DNA of 64,000 nucleotides from Betaproteobacteria bacterium. Its GTDB lineage: Bacteria > Pseudomonadota > Gammaproteobacteria > Burkholderiales > Casimicrobiaceae. Where the stretch lies: the NCBI GenBank assembly GCA_013298695.1, contig JAAFIS010000002.1:216935-280934 (forward strand), in the 5' to 3' direction. Of the stretch, positions 51,407 through 61,144 are shown one piece after another (the first letter of the stretch is position 1; each line of letters opens with the position of its first letter). Below the pieces are notes generated by a model. The model saw only the letters and a list, made by a program, of their open reading frames with translations. It did no database searches and had not been told where the DNA came from. Both the position numbers and the translations under genes were made by a program.

Positions 51407-52759
51407 TCACTTTTCTATGACTAGGCGTTCTTTGTCGAGAAATGTGGCATAGGTCGACGTGACAATGCGATCATCCACGGCGAGCCCTGAGAGCACTTCA
51501 ACGTGGTTCGTGTTTCGTCTGCCGAGCTTGACGGGTTTGCGCGTGGCGACGTCGCCGTTCACAACGAAGACAAAATTCCCACCGCTGTCGACCAAATAAG
51601 CGCCGGTGGGCGCGAGCAGCGACCGCGCACTCTCCCCAAGTGCGAGTTTCGCCTGCAAGGTTTGGCCTCGGCGCAGGGCCTTTGGCTGCGCGCCATCAAA
51701 AACCAGTTCAATTTCAAACTGGCCATTGCGAACTTGCGGGTTAATTTTTCGGACGGCGAGCGCGTAGTTTTTGCCTTCCCACTCAAGGCGCGCTTGTTGA
51801 CCGAGGGCAACCCGCGACAAATGAAACTCGTCCACGTTGGCGATGAGTTTCGACGCTTCAACGCTATCAATTTGACCTAGCCGCTGGCCGCGCGTAAGGC
51901 TCTGCCCGACGTTGATCTCAAACGCGGTGAGCTGACCAGCTCCTGGGGCACGGATAGTCAGCGCGTCGAGATTCGCGCGAGCAAGCGCTAAGTTGGCTTG
52001 CAGTTGAGTGGTGGCGGCGCGCAGCTGGGAAAGTTGCGACGTTTGCAGCGCGTCATCGGTGCGCTGAGCGCGGGTGGTGATTGCCAGGCGGTTTCTCCAA
52101 TACGCGTCCTCGTCGCGACTGTCTTGGGCAACCGCATGGGCTACAAATCCAATCGATGCGAGTTTCTCGTCACGCTCAGTTTTCTGCGCGATTCGCTTCA
52201 GTTGCCAATTGATTTCATTGATCGAGCGCTCGTTATCCGCACGATTTCGCTCGAGCTGGATTTCGATACCCCGAAGGTTGTTGAGTTGATTGGTGACCTC
52301 GGATTCGCTTCGAATCACTTCGAGTTGCAAACCGGTGTTAGCCAGCACGGCAACGGCCTGTCCTGGCGTCACGTTAGCTCCATCATCGACTAACTTTTTC
52401 TCAACACGTCCTCCTTCAACGGCATCAAGAAACACCGTGGTGAGGGGTGCGACTTGACTACGCAGCGGAATGAAATCCTCGAACACGCCTTGCGTCACTG
52501 CGGAAATGATTAGGCGATCCGCGCTCACCGTTTGCGAATTCGACGATATTGCGTGCGGGTACCAAACTCCAAACACGATTGCTGCCGCAATTGCACACGC
52601 GGCCACGGCCAGCACGGCGCGCACTGACCAACGCCGTTTTTCAATGGGTGAGTCAGTGGCCGGCGACGCACGCGGCGGTGAGGAATGCTTTGACACGGGA
52701 TCTGGGAGCTCTTTCAACGCGCGCTTGTGATGGTCATCGATACGATTGACTTGCAGCAA
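51407..52759 (-). CDS. HlyD/RND-type periplasmic adaptor protein
   Basis: About 450 residues (TTG start at 52759; the true start may be later). A single membrane helix (VRAVLAVAACAIAAAIVFGVWY) is followed by the adaptor pattern: a lipoyl-like half near 135 (VEKKLVDDGANVTPGQAVAVL), a long coiled hairpin (about 160-290), a second lipoyl half (ITIRAPGAGQLTAFEINVGQSL) and a beta-barrel. It should span the periplasm, linking the MacB-like pump to an outer-membrane channel, which is not encoded here. It is divergent from the NtrC-like regulator, 134 bases apart. Confidence 0.9.
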   Translation of the reverse strand: MLQVNRIDDHHKRALKELPDPVSKHSSPPRASPATDSPIEKRRWSVRAVLAVAACAIAAAIVFGVWYPHAISSNSQTVSADRLIISAVTQGVFEDFIPLRSQVAPLTTVFLDAVEGGRVEKKLVDDGANVTPGQAVAVLANTGLQLEVIRSESEVTNQLNNLRGIEIQLERNRADNERSINEINWQLKRIAQKTERDEKLASIGFVAHAVAQDSRDEDAYWRNRLAITTRAQRTDDALQTSQLSQLRAATTQLQANLALARANLDALTIRAPGAGQLTAFEINVGQSLTRGQRLGQIDSVEASKLIANVDEFHLSRVALGQQARLEWEGKNYALAVRKINPQVRNGQFEIELVFDGAQPKALRRGQTLQAKLALGESARSLLAPTGAYLVDSGGNFVFVVNGDVATRKPVKLGRRNTNHVEVLSGLAVDDRIVTSTYATFLDKERLVIEK

Positions 52760-52893
52760 CCATACCAGCCAGTTAACTTATTGAAATCATTGCACTTTTC
52801 GGGAAACTGACAGATGCAGCTCAACGCAAAGTGTCCGAAATCGAACATTCCACTGTACGATTACGAACAAATTCAGTTAAAGCTTTATTCTCT

Positions 52894-54294
52894 ATGGCAC
52901 AAGCGCCTATTTTGATTGTTGACGATGACCCAGATGTTTCGCAGGCGCTTCGCTCAGCACTAGTAGGCGTAGAGTCCAAGATATCTTGCATCAATTCTCC
53001 GGACGAGATTCCCGGTCATGTAGCGCAGCAAGAGACGAGCGTTGTACTGCTAGATCTGAATTTCCGTCGCGGCGCAACGCGAAGCGAAGAAGGCCTGCAA
53101 TGGATTCGGAGGATTCGCGATATCGACGCCGAAGTCGCGGTCATCGTGATCACAGCTCACGCTGATATCGCTGTTGCCGTTGCCGCCATGAAAGAGGGGG
53201 CGACCGACTTCCTCACCAAGCCTTGGAGCAATGAACGAGTTCACACAACGGTGAAAAACGCAATCCAGCTCTCGCTTGCGAAACGCCGCGCGAAGCGATT
53301 GCAGCAGCAGGCGAGCGAGCTCGCGCTGCCGCCGGTGCACGACGAATACGCCTTGCTGGGAGCATCTCCCGCCATTCATCACGTCTTATCGCTCATCGAA
53401 CGCTCAGCGCCGACCGATGCCAATGTATTGATCCTGGGTGAAAACGGCACCGGTAAAGAACTCGTCGCGCGTGCCATTCACCGCGCGTCTCGTCGAGCGC
53501 AAGCGGCGATGATCTCAGTGGATCTGGGTGCTGTGTCACCGACGCTCTTTGAGAGTGAGTTGTTCGGTCATGTGAAAGGCGCATTCACTGATGCACGCGC
53601 AGATCGCGTAGGGCGTATCGCAGCTGCCGACGGCGGCACCTTATTTCTCGATGAGATTGGCAATTTGCCGCTCGCGCAACAGCCTAAGTTGCTAAGCGCT
53701 ATTGAACAGCGGCGTGTTACGCCCCTGGGTTCAAACAAAGCTCTCGCTGTAGACGCGCGGATCGTCAGCGCTACCAATCTTTCGCGCGATCAATTGGCAG
53801 ATGTGCGCGAGTTTCGCGCGGACTTGCTGTTCCGGCTAAATACGGTCGAGATTCATGTCCCGCCGCTGCGTCAGCGGCGCGAGGATATTGCGCTGCTCGC
53901 CGAACATTTCTTACGGTTGTATGAAATCAAATACGCGAAACCCCCGCGCGCGCTCACATCAAGCGCTCGCGATGCGCTTACCGAATACGACTGGCCTGGC
54001 AATGTTCGGGCGCTTCGCCATGCCGCCGAACGCGCCGTTATTTTGAGCGAGCAGGACGAATTCGTTGTCGAAGATTTTGCCTTGCCGCGCCCGACCGCTA
54101 CATCTGTCGCAAGCGACCTAGCCAAGCCTCACGTCCCATCGCCCTCCGCTGACGATTTGAACTTAGATCGAATGGAGCAGCGGCTGATTGAGCGGGCGCT
54201 CAGCCTGCACGCCTGGAATATCTCACTCGCAGCCAGAGAGCTCGGCCTCACACGAGCGTCGCTCTATCGAAGAATGGAGCGCTATGGACTTTAG
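52894..54294 (+). CDS. Sigma-54-dependent NtrC-family response regulator
   Basis: A 466-residue regulator. The receiver domain (about 4-120) has the phosphoacceptor Asp in VVLLDLNF near 53 and the Lys in FLTKPW near 110. The AAA+ domain has Walker A GENGTGKE near 185, GAFTDA near 230 in place of the sigma-54 contact motif GAFTGA, and Walker B GGTLFLDEIGNLP near 250. A Fis-type helix-turn-helix ends the protein (NISLAARELGLTRASLYRRMERYGL). ATG at 52894 chosen; a GTG at 52831 is possible. It very likely controls the divergent efflux operon. Confidence 0.93.
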   Translation: MAQAPILIVDDDPDVSQALRSALVGVESKISCINSPDEIPGHVAQQETSVVLLDLNFRRGATRSEEGLQWIRRIRDIDAEVAVIVITAHADIAVAVAAMKEGATDFLTKPWSNERVHTTVKNAIQLSLAKRRAKRLQQQASELALPPVHDEYALLGASPAIHHVLSLIERSAPTDANVLILGENGTGKELVARAIHRASRRAQAAMISVDLGAVSPTLFESELFGHVKGAFTDARADRVGRIAAADGGTLFLDEIGNLPLAQQPKLLSAIEQRRVTPLGSNKALAVDARIVSATNLSRDQLADVREFRADLLFRLNTVEIHVPPLRQRREDIALLAEHFLRLYEIKYAKPPRALTSSARDALTEYDWPGNVRALRHAAERAVILSEQDEFVVEDFALPRPTATSVASDLAKPHVPSPSADDLNLDRMEQRLIERALSLHAWNISLAARELGLTRASLYRRMERYGL

Positions 54295-55615
54295 TCGATC
54301 TCATCAGTGGCAGATTCTCTGGCGACTCACGGCAATCCTAGGCCTATTTGTCGCAATCAGCGCGGCGCTTTGGCATTCAAACCTCATCGCTTTAATCGTC
54401 GTGCTCGTGCTCGTGACCTGCCTGCTCATTTACGACGTGTTTCGACTCACCGAACGGACTCACCACGAGCTTGCTCGATTTCTGAGTGCGGCACATCATG
54501 GCGACCTTGCCCAATCTTTTGCAAGCCGTTCGCCCGATCTAGGTTTTGTAGATCTTGGTAACGCGCTCGACGCTTTGATGTCGAAATTTCGCGGCGAATC
54601 GAGCGCAGCGCATGCCGAAGCTTCGCGACTGCACAGCATGCTCGATCAGGTGCCGCTGCCGCTGCTGATGATTGACGCGAATGAGCAAGTGCAGCTAATC
54701 AATCGTGCCGCGCGAAAGCAGTTCGGGGCGCAAGCGAGCATGCGTCTTGAATCGCTATCTAGCTACGGTGCGGCGTTGGTTCAGGCACTGCGTGGTGACG
54801 CGGAGAGCGAGGCGATCGAATTGCAGTCAGTGAACGAGGCGACAATTCGCATGCGCGTCACCAAGAGCTGGGTCACACAACTCGGGGTGCGCTCTAGGCT
54901 CATCGCGTTGCAACCCATCCAGGCGGATTTGGATTCAGCAGAGATGGCGCTTTGGCGCGACCTGGTCCGCGTGCTAACCCACGAGATTATGAACTCGCTC
55001 ACACCCGTAACGTCGCTTGCAGAATCTGCGCGTCTGCAAGCGGAAGCGCTACCGGTGAACAACACCACGAAGCAGTTGCGCGACGCGGTTGCCACAGTCG
55101 CGCGCCGATCTGATGGCCTGATGCAGTTTGTGTCGCGCTATCGCGAGCTCACCCGCGCGTTAAATCCGAAGAGGGAGACAGTCCAGTTGGTGCCAGCGTT
55201 CAATCACTTGACGCGGCTCATGCAATCGCAGTGGCAAGGACGTGGAGTGTCTTTCGACACGGTCGTGGAACCCATAGCGCTATCGGTCTACGCAGACAGG
55301 GCGCTGTTCGAGCAACTTATCATCAACCTAATGCGCAACGCTGCTGAAGCTTGCGAGGGAACCACGTCACACCCGCGAGTGCGAGTAGCGGCTCATTCAT
55401 CGCCAAGCGGTCGAACGCTAATCGACGTGCAAGACAACGGGCCGGGTATCGATCCAGCATTTCAAAGCGACATTTTCTTGCCGTTTTTCACAACGAAAGC
55501 GAACGGAAGCGGCGTCGGACTGAGCCTCGCAAGACAAATAGTGCTCGCGCATGGCGGCTCAATCCAAGTTTGCGAAGGCACGCTCGGAGGCGCGTGTGTG
55601 CGCGTCGTGTTGTAG
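54284..55615 (+). CDS. Membrane sensor histidine kinase, NtrB-like
   Basis: A 443-residue kinase. Two membrane helices (ILWRLTAILGLFVAISAALW; ALIVVLVLVTCLLIYDVF) lie in the first 55 residues. A PAS-like region (about 120-200) precedes the H-box RVLTHEIMNSLTPV near 237. ATPase boxes: N-box NLMRNAAEA near 350, DNGPGID near 386 and FTTKANGSGVGLSLA near 405. It overlaps the regulator by 11 bases, so the two are a cognate two-component pair. With almost no periplasmic loop, it probably senses membrane or inner signals. Confidence 0.92.
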   Translation: MDFSRSHQWQILWRLTAILGLFVAISAALWHSNLIALIVVLVLVTCLLIYDVFRLTERTHHELARFLSAAHHGDLAQSFASRSPDLGFVDLGNALDALMSKFRGESSAAHAEASRLHSMLDQVPLPLLMIDANEQVQLINRAARKQFGAQASMRLESLSSYGAALVQALRGDAESEAIELQSVNEATIRMRVTKSWVTQLGVRSRLIALQPIQADLDSAEMALWRDLVRVLTHEIMNSLTPVTSLAESARLQAEALPVNNTTKQLRDAVATVARRSDGLMQFVSRYRELTRALNPKRETVQLVPAFNHLTRLMQSQWQGRGVSFDTVVEPIALSVYADRALFEQLIINLMRNAAEACEGTTSHPRVRVAAHSSPSGRTLIDVQDNGPGIDPAFQSDIFLPFFTTKANGSGVGLSLARQIVLAHGGSIQVCEGTLGGACVRVVL

Positions 55616-55816
55616 GCAACGCATGAAAAGTAAGCGCATCTAGCGCAGGTCGTGCGCGGCCGCTCGACTCTGCGGGATAGCCTGACCGCGTCCGGCAGTT
55701 GCAGCTAACCGATCGCTAGCCCCGTTGACGAGGGGTCACTGCAAGATGAGCGAAGATATCGACTAATTACTAAAACTACGTCTAACACTTTTATATACAG
55801 CCATAAAACAGATTAT
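55616..55816. other. Convergent gap, kinase / CDP-alcohol transferase
   Basis: About 200 bases between converging genes. The second half is AT-rich (from 55760), but no hairpin with a T-run and no copy of the paired-palindrome element was found. Confidence 0.3.
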
Positions 55817-56425
55817 TTAGGGAAGTCTACGCGTACCCATCCAAAGGCGCGACACGATCGTGAAGACACACGCGCTTGCGAACACGTACGCGATCACCGC
55901 GAAATACGCGTGAAACAAACACATGAGGCAAAACGTAATGATCGTTTCTGTGCCCTCGGTTAGGCCACCCAGATAGAAAATCGCTTTGTTTGGATAGCTG
56001 GGGTTCACGTCTTGCCCCGCTTTTGCGCTTACTGCGGCAAAAGCCAAAAACGTTGCGCCCGTGCCAACAAACGCCGCAAGCAGAGCTGCCGCAGCAAGGG
56101 CGTTGGCGCTCGGGTTTTGAACGGCGAATGCCAGCGGAATCGCCGCGTAAAAGAGGAAGTCACACACGATGTCGAGAAACGCGCCGCGATGAGTCGGACC
56201 TGCGCTACGCGCCATGACGCCATCGACGCCGTCGAGAAAGCGATTGCACAAAATCAGGGCGAGCGCGATGTCGAACAGCGAAAACACGACAGCGGCGGCT
56301 GCAGAAAAACCTACGAAGAGCCCCGCGATGGTGACCGCGTTCGCAGTGACTTTGAACTTGAGAAAGACTGCGGCGGTCGCGTGAAGCGGGCGAGAAAGCA
56401 GCGGTAGCGCGAATCGATCAAGCAT
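55817..56425 (-). CDS. CDP-alcohol phosphatidyltransferase family protein
   Basis: A 202-residue membrane protein of about six helices. The full family motif D-G-x2-A-R-x8-G-x3-D-x3-D is present as DGVDGVMARSAGPTHRGAFLDIVCDF near residue 70. Such enzymes move a phosphatidyl group from CDP-diacylglycerol to an alcohol such as glycerol phosphate, serine or inositol phosphate; the acceptor cannot be read here. ATG at 56425. It is divergent from the Kef-type antiporter (81 bases). Confidence 0.9.
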   Translation of the reverse strand: MLDRFALPLLSRPLHATAAVFLKFKVTANAVTIAGLFVGFSAAAAVVFSLFDIALALILCNRFLDGVDGVMARSAGPTHRGAFLDIVCDFLFYAAIPLAFAVQNPSANALAAAALLAAFVGTGATFLAFAAVSAKAGQDVNPSYPNKAIFYLGGLTEGTETIITFCLMCLFHAYFAVIAYVFASACVFTIVSRLWMGTRRLP

Positions 56426-56506
56426 CAGCGCAGTGTAGCTATCTTCGATGCAGTTATTGGCCGTTTGGCAGTTTGGCGCGGCGTGCAAACTGATAGATTC
56501 GAGCTC

Positions 56507-58477
56507 ATGAGTGCGTTGATGTTGATCGTTGCGGTACTGGCTGCGAGCGTAATCGCGGTTGCGCTATGCCGCCGATTCGGACTGCCTTCGCTATTGGGCT
56601 ATCTCGCCGTGGGCATCCTGCTTGGGCCTCACGCAATCAAACTTATTCCCGATTCGCAGCAAGCGCGGGAAATCGCTGAGTTTGGCGTCGTGTTCTTAAT
56701 GTTCTCGATTGGCCTTGAATTTTCGTTGCCCGCGTTCCGCTCGATGCGTAGCTTGGTTTTAGGTTTCGGCGGCGTGCAATATGCGATTGGCGTCGCAATT
56801 TTCACCGTCATTTGCTTGAGCGTTGGGGCAACCTTCGCGGGCAGCGTTGTACTGGCCACCGCGCTTGCCATGTCGTCCACTGCAATCGGGCTCAAACTGC
56901 TTGCTGAACGCGGCGAACTCGCTGCATCACATTCGCGTCACGTAATCGGCGCGCTATTGTTCGAAGACATTGTGGTTGTGCCACTGCTGATTTTGCTTCC
57001 AGCGCTTGCTGGCGCGAGCGGCAATCGTCTTGACATAGCCTGGGCGGTATTCAAAGCCATCGTTTTGTTAGCGGTATTGCTGAAGTTTGGACAACCAGTG
57101 CTTCGCGCGATGCTGCGCTCGCTCGCACGCTACAAGAGCACCGAGCTATTCATGCTCGGCGTGTTACTCGTCGCACTCGCGCTGGCTTGGCTCTGCCACA
57201 TCGCTGAGCTGCCCCTTGCGCTGGGCGCATTCGTCGCGGGAATGCTCATCGCCGAAACCGAATTTAAATTGCAAGTGGAAGACGACATACGTCCGTTTCG
57301 CGACGTGCTGCTCGGCATGTTTTTCATCTCACTGGGGATGCAACTCAACATCGCGTTCGTGGCGGGCAATCTAGGATGGGTCATCCTCGCCTTCATCGCT
57401 GTCACCCTGATTAAAGAGATCGTGATTTACGCGTTTGCCCGTCGCTACGGATTGAATCAGCATCACGCGCTGATCACCGCCGCATTGCTCGCGCCAGCCG
57501 GTGAATTCGGTTTTGTATTGCTCACGCTCGGGCTCTCGCTGGGTGCGATCAACGATCAATTCGTTCAAATCGCGCTCGCTTCCATGCTGTTGTCGATGCT
57601 GACAGCGCCATTCGTGCCCATGCTCGCCGAGAAAATTTCGAAACGACTGACCGCGAACGACTTCCTTGCCCGATCAGCCGATATTTTCAAAATCGCCGCG
57701 CAGAACATTGGTCGGCAGGATCACGTGCTCATTTGCGGATTCGGGCGCAGCGGTCAATATCTCGGCCGCCTGTTGAACGCGGAGCAAGTGCGCTATGTCG
57801 CGCTCGACAATGATCCCGAACGCGTTCGAGAGGCGATTGGTCAATCAGACGACGGAGAAGTCGTGTTTGGCGATTGCACACGCCGCGAAGCGCTAGTCGC
57901 TGCGGGCATTGAAAGGGCACGAGCGCTCGTGGTGTCGTTTGCTGACGTAGACGCCGCGCTCAAGATTTTGAGCGTAGCGAAGTCGATTCGCGCCGACTTG
58001 CCGATCATCGTTCGAACTTTTGACGACGAACCGATGGCTCGGCTCACCGCGGCGGGCGCGACCGAAGTGGTGCCCGAGGTGCTCGAAGGAAGCTTGATGC
58101 TCGCCACGCATTCGCTGTTGGTTTTGGGCACACCGCTATCGCAGGTGCTGCGACGCATTCGAAGCGTGCGCGAAGAGCGCTACAGTCTGTTCCAAGGGTT
58201 TTTCCGGGGGGCGTCCGATGGCAACGAAGACGAAGGCGATGCGCGCGTTTTGCACACGGTTCTATTGGCGAGCGGTAGTTGGGCTTGCGGGAAATCGTTG
58301 GCCGACGTGAAGTCAGAGCTCGCTGCGCGATTTAGCGCGGAGCTTACGGTTGTGCGCCGCGACGGTGCACGAATTGATCTTGCAGACGAGGCTTTCGTTT
58401 TTGGTGCGGGCGACGCACTGATCGTGCTCGGCACGCAGCGAGCCGTGGCAGCGGCTGAGCTCGAACTCACGAGTTAA
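56507..58477 (+). CDS. KefB/KefC-type cation:proton antiporter (CPA2)
   Basis: A 656-residue protein. Residues 1-385 are a twelve-helix CPA2 sodium/potassium:proton antiporter (FGLPSLLGYLAVGILLGPHAI near 25; STAIGLKLLAERGEL near 125). A cytosolic RCK domain begins DHVLICGFGRSGQYLGRLL near 406 with the dinucleotide loop, and a TrkA-C domain ends the protein. KefB/C release K+ in answer to electrophile-glutathione adducts. No kefF/G partner is adjacent, so the gating cue is unknown. ATG at 56507. Confidence 0.92.
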   Translation: MSALMLIVAVLAASVIAVALCRRFGLPSLLGYLAVGILLGPHAIKLIPDSQQAREIAEFGVVFLMFSIGLEFSLPAFRSMRSLVLGFGGVQYAIGVAIFTVICLSVGATFAGSVVLATALAMSSTAIGLKLLAERGELAASHSRHVIGALLFEDIVVVPLLILLPALAGASGNRLDIAWAVFKAIVLLAVLLKFGQPVLRAMLRSLARYKSTELFMLGVLLVALALAWLCHIAELPLALGAFVAGMLIAETEFKLQVEDDIRPFRDVLLGMFFISLGMQLNIAFVAGNLGWVILAFIAVTLIKEIVIYAFARRYGLNQHHALITAALLAPAGEFGFVLLTLGLSLGAINDQFVQIALASMLLSMLTAPFVPMLAEKISKRLTANDFLARSADIFKIAAQNIGRQDHVLICGFGRSGQYLGRLLNAEQVRYVALDNDPERVREAIGQSDDGEVVFGDCTRREALVAAGIERARALVVSFADVDAALKILSVAKSIRADLPIIVRTFDDEPMARLTAAGATEVVPEVLEGSLMLATHSLLVLGTPLSQVLRRIRSVREERYSLFQGFFRGASDGNEDEGDARVLHTVLLASGSWACGKSLADVKSELAARFSAELTVVRRDGARIDLADEAFVFGAGDALIVLGTQRAVAAAELELTS

Positions 58478-58685
58478 GCGACAAAGTTGCGCGACCTCAC
58501 GGTTCCGGGGTTTGTTGCGGCGCAAAATTGCGCGTGATGCGCTTTTTAGCAGGGCGGCATGCCAATTGCGTATGTACCCTAGATGCGTGCGCACTGAAAC
58601 TCTGGTGTAATGCGCGACGAACTTAGGAAAGTCAATCTAATACTTCTAACTCCCGCAGTTCAATTCTTTTTTAGGAGATCGCAAA

Positions 58686-59717
58686 ATGTTTAAATCAGGA
58701 ACGAAAATCGTTCTCGGAACGCTCGTGGCAGCTGGTGCCCTGGCGTCGATTCCAGCACACGCCGGCAAAACGGTTGACGCCATCAAAGCGCGTGGCCAAG
58801 TAGTGTGTGGCGTAAATACGGGGCTGGCGGGTTTCTCGCAAGCCGATTCCGCAGGCGCATGGTCTGGCCTTGACGTGGATATTTGCAAAGCAATTGCCGC
58901 AGCAACGCTTGGCGATGCAAACAAAGTGAAATGGGTTCCGCTTAACGCGCAGCAACGCTTTGCCGCACTGCAATCTGGCGAAGTCGACATCCTTTCCCGC
59001 AACACAACATTTTCGTTGACGCGCGACGCATCGCTCGGTTTGCACGTCACCGGCGTGACGTACTACGACGGTCAAGGCTTCATGGTCACCACTAAGTCGA
59101 AGATCAAAGACGCAAAACAGCTCAAGGGGCAAACCGTTTGCGTTCAGTCGGGCACGACAACCGAGAAAAACTTGACCGATTTCTCGAAGGCGAACAACCT
59201 GAACATTAAGCCGGTGGTGTTCGAAAAAGTCGAAGCCGCAACGGGCGCATACTTTTCGGGCCGCTGCGTCGCCTACACAACAGACGCTTCAGGCTTAGCG
59301 TCAGTTCGCAACAAAGAAGCAAAGAATCCTGACGAACACGTCATCCTCCCGCAGCTCATTTCAAAAGAGCCGCTTGGACCGATGGTGCGCCGTGGCGACG
59401 ACGAATGGCTCGCGATCACGAAGTGGGTCATCCACGGTCTGCTCGAAGCAGAAGAATATGGCGTGACACAGGCTAATGTTGATCAAATGAAATCGAGCAC
59501 TGATCCGGTGGTCCAGCGTTTGCTCGGTACCACCGAGGACACGGGCAAGCTGTTGGGCCTAGATAAAGAATGGATGGCGCGCGCCATCAAAGCTGTGGGC
59601 AACTACGGCGAGATTTTTGAGAAAAACGTAGGGCCGAAATCTGCGCTCAAACTGCCACGTGGTGCCAATAACCTTTGGAACAAAGGCGGCTTGATGTACG
59701 CCTACCCAATTCGGTAA
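58686..59717 (+). CDS. aapJ: General L-amino-acid ABC transporter, substrate-binding protein AapJ
   Basis: A 343-residue periplasmic protein. Signal peptide (AAGALASIPAHA, cleavage near 26). Family 3 binding-protein signature VNTGLAGFSQAD...WSGLDVDICKAIAAATLG near 40-75, and the AapJ-type tail NNLWNKGGLMYAYPIR. First gene of aapJQMP. A strong ribosome site (TTAGGAG) precedes ATG 58686. The gap of 242 bases to aapQ holds a hairpin that may set a higher level of this subunit, as is usual for binding proteins. Confidence 0.95.
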   Translation: MFKSGTKIVLGTLVAAGALASIPAHAGKTVDAIKARGQVVCGVNTGLAGFSQADSAGAWSGLDVDICKAIAAATLGDANKVKWVPLNAQQRFAALQSGEVDILSRNTTFSLTRDASLGLHVTGVTYYDGQGFMVTTKSKIKDAKQLKGQTVCVQSGTTTEKNLTDFSKANNLNIKPVVFEKVEAATGAYFSGRCVAYTTDASGLASVRNKEAKNPDEHVILPQLISKEPLGPMVRRGDDEWLAITKWVIHGLLEAEEYGVTQANVDQMKSSTDPVVQRLLGTTEDTGKLLGLDKEWMARAIKAVGNYGEIFEKNVGPKSALKLPRGANNLWNKGGLMYAYPIR

Positions 59718-59751
59718 GCAGCTCGCCGCGCGAACGCATTGCTGCGCGGTC

Positions 59752-59787
59752 GGTCAGTGCGTGTACCTAAATTACACGTCACTGACC
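59752..59787 (+). promoter_or_regulatory. Hairpin between aapJ and aapQ
   Basis: Arms GGTCAGTGCGTGTA and TACACGTCACTGACC pair over 14 bp with one bulged base and a 7-base loop. No T-run follows. It could stabilise the aapJ message or lower downstream transcription. Confidence 0.55.
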
Positions 59788-59959
59788 AACGCCTTGCACT
59801 GCATCTAGCTCGCTGCCCCCGAGACTTGGTTTCTTGTTTCGGGTGTTGCGACACATTTACCCCTCATTTTTGAGGGCGTTTGCTTGAAACGGTTCATAAG
59901 AGCCTTTTCAAGCTAACAAAAAAAAATTCCTAACGCGGCCTGCATTGAAGGGGACTTAC

Positions 59960-61141
59960 ATGGCAGTTGCTCCACGAACGCCACCGAAGAAGCGCGACTG
60001 GTCTTGGCGAAGCCAGGCATTTCGCGGATTACTTTACCAAGTGATCGCTGTGTTGTTGATCGGCGGCGTGGTTTGGTGGCTCGCATCGAACACCGCGGAA
60101 AACATGCGGATTCGCGGCATCAAAAGCGGCTTCGATTTTTTGACTCAGCCGGCCGGCTTTGACATCGGCGAATCGCTGTTCAGCTTCGACTCGAACAACC
60201 CGTACTGGAAAGCCTTTCTCGTCGGCATCGGCAACACGTTGCGTGTAGCCATTATCGGCATCATCCTCACAACGATCCTCGGCACTATGGTTGGCGTGGG
60301 TCGTTTTTCGCGCAATGGATTAGTGCGCGGTATCTGCTACGGCTACGTTGAGCTGTTCCGCAACGTGCCCGTGCTATTGCAGCTGTTGATGTGGTACTTG
60401 ATTTTTACTGAGCTCTTGCCTGACATCTCTGAGGCGAAGAATATTGGCCCAGTGTTTTTGAGCAAAGGCGGACTTACGTACCCTGGCCCAGTGTGGGAAA
60501 GCGGCCACTTGTGGATTCTCGGCGGACTTATCGCGGGTGCAGCTGCAGCGTGGGCCTACCGTCGCTGGGCAACAACCCAGTTTGAGGCCACGGGAAAACT
60601 GCGCAGCATGTTTTGGGTGCCGCTCATCATCGTTTTGCTTGCAGGAGCCGCCGGCTGGGTCGCGGGCGGCATGCCCAATCAATGGCAGATCCCGACCAAA
60701 GGTGAGTTCGCGATCGAAGGCGGATCGTCGCTTACGCCAGAGTTCCTCGCGGTGCTGTTTGGCCTGGTTCTCTACACCGCCGCCTTCGTCGCAGAAGTTG
60801 TGCGCTCTGGCATTCAATCGGTGCCGCGCGGTCAATCGGAGGCGGCGCAAGCCTTGGGCCTCGCAAAAGGGCAAGAGATGCAGAAAGTGCTGTTGCCGCA
60901 AGCGCTTCGGGTGATCATTCCCCCGATGACCAATCAGTATCTGAACCTCACCAAAAACTCGTCGCTTGCTGTTGCGATCGGCTACCCCGATGTGGTGTCG
61001 ATTTCAAACACTGCGTTGAACCAAACCGGCCGCGCCGTGGAGTGCATCGCGATCATCATGCTCGTGTATCTCACGACCTCGTTGTCCACTTCATTTTTCA
61101 TGAATTGGTACAACTCGAAATCGGCGATCAAGGAGCGCTAG
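59960..61141 (+). CDS. aapQ: General L-amino-acid ABC transporter permease AapQ
   Basis: A 393-residue inner-membrane permease with HisM/ArtQ-type domains. N-terminal helix near 25-45, GNTLRVAIIGIILTTILGTMVGVGRFSRN near 95 and the EAA-like loop SEAAQALGLAKGQEMQKVLLPQALRVIIPP near 290. The large central loop (about 150-260) is typical of AapQ. ATG at 59960 has GAAGGGGAC upstream. It pairs with AapM (3 bases later) and AapP. Confidence 0.95.
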   Translation: MAVAPRTPPKKRDWSWRSQAFRGLLYQVIAVLLIGGVVWWLASNTAENMRIRGIKSGFDFLTQPAGFDIGESLFSFDSNNPYWKAFLVGIGNTLRVAIIGIILTTILGTMVGVGRFSRNGLVRGICYGYVELFRNVPVLLQLLMWYLIFTELLPDISEAKNIGPVFLSKGGLTYPGPVWESGHLWILGGLIAGAAAAWAYRRWATTQFEATGKLRSMFWVPLIIVLLAGAAGWVAGGMPNQWQIPTKGEFAIEGGSSLTPEFLAVLFGLVLYTAAFVAEVVRSGIQSVPRGQSEAAQALGLAKGQEMQKVLLPQALRVIIPPMTNQYLNLTKNSSLAVAIGYPDVVSISNTALNQTGRAVECIAIIMLVYLTTSLSTSFFMNWYNSKSAIKER

Positions 61142-61144
61142 ATC

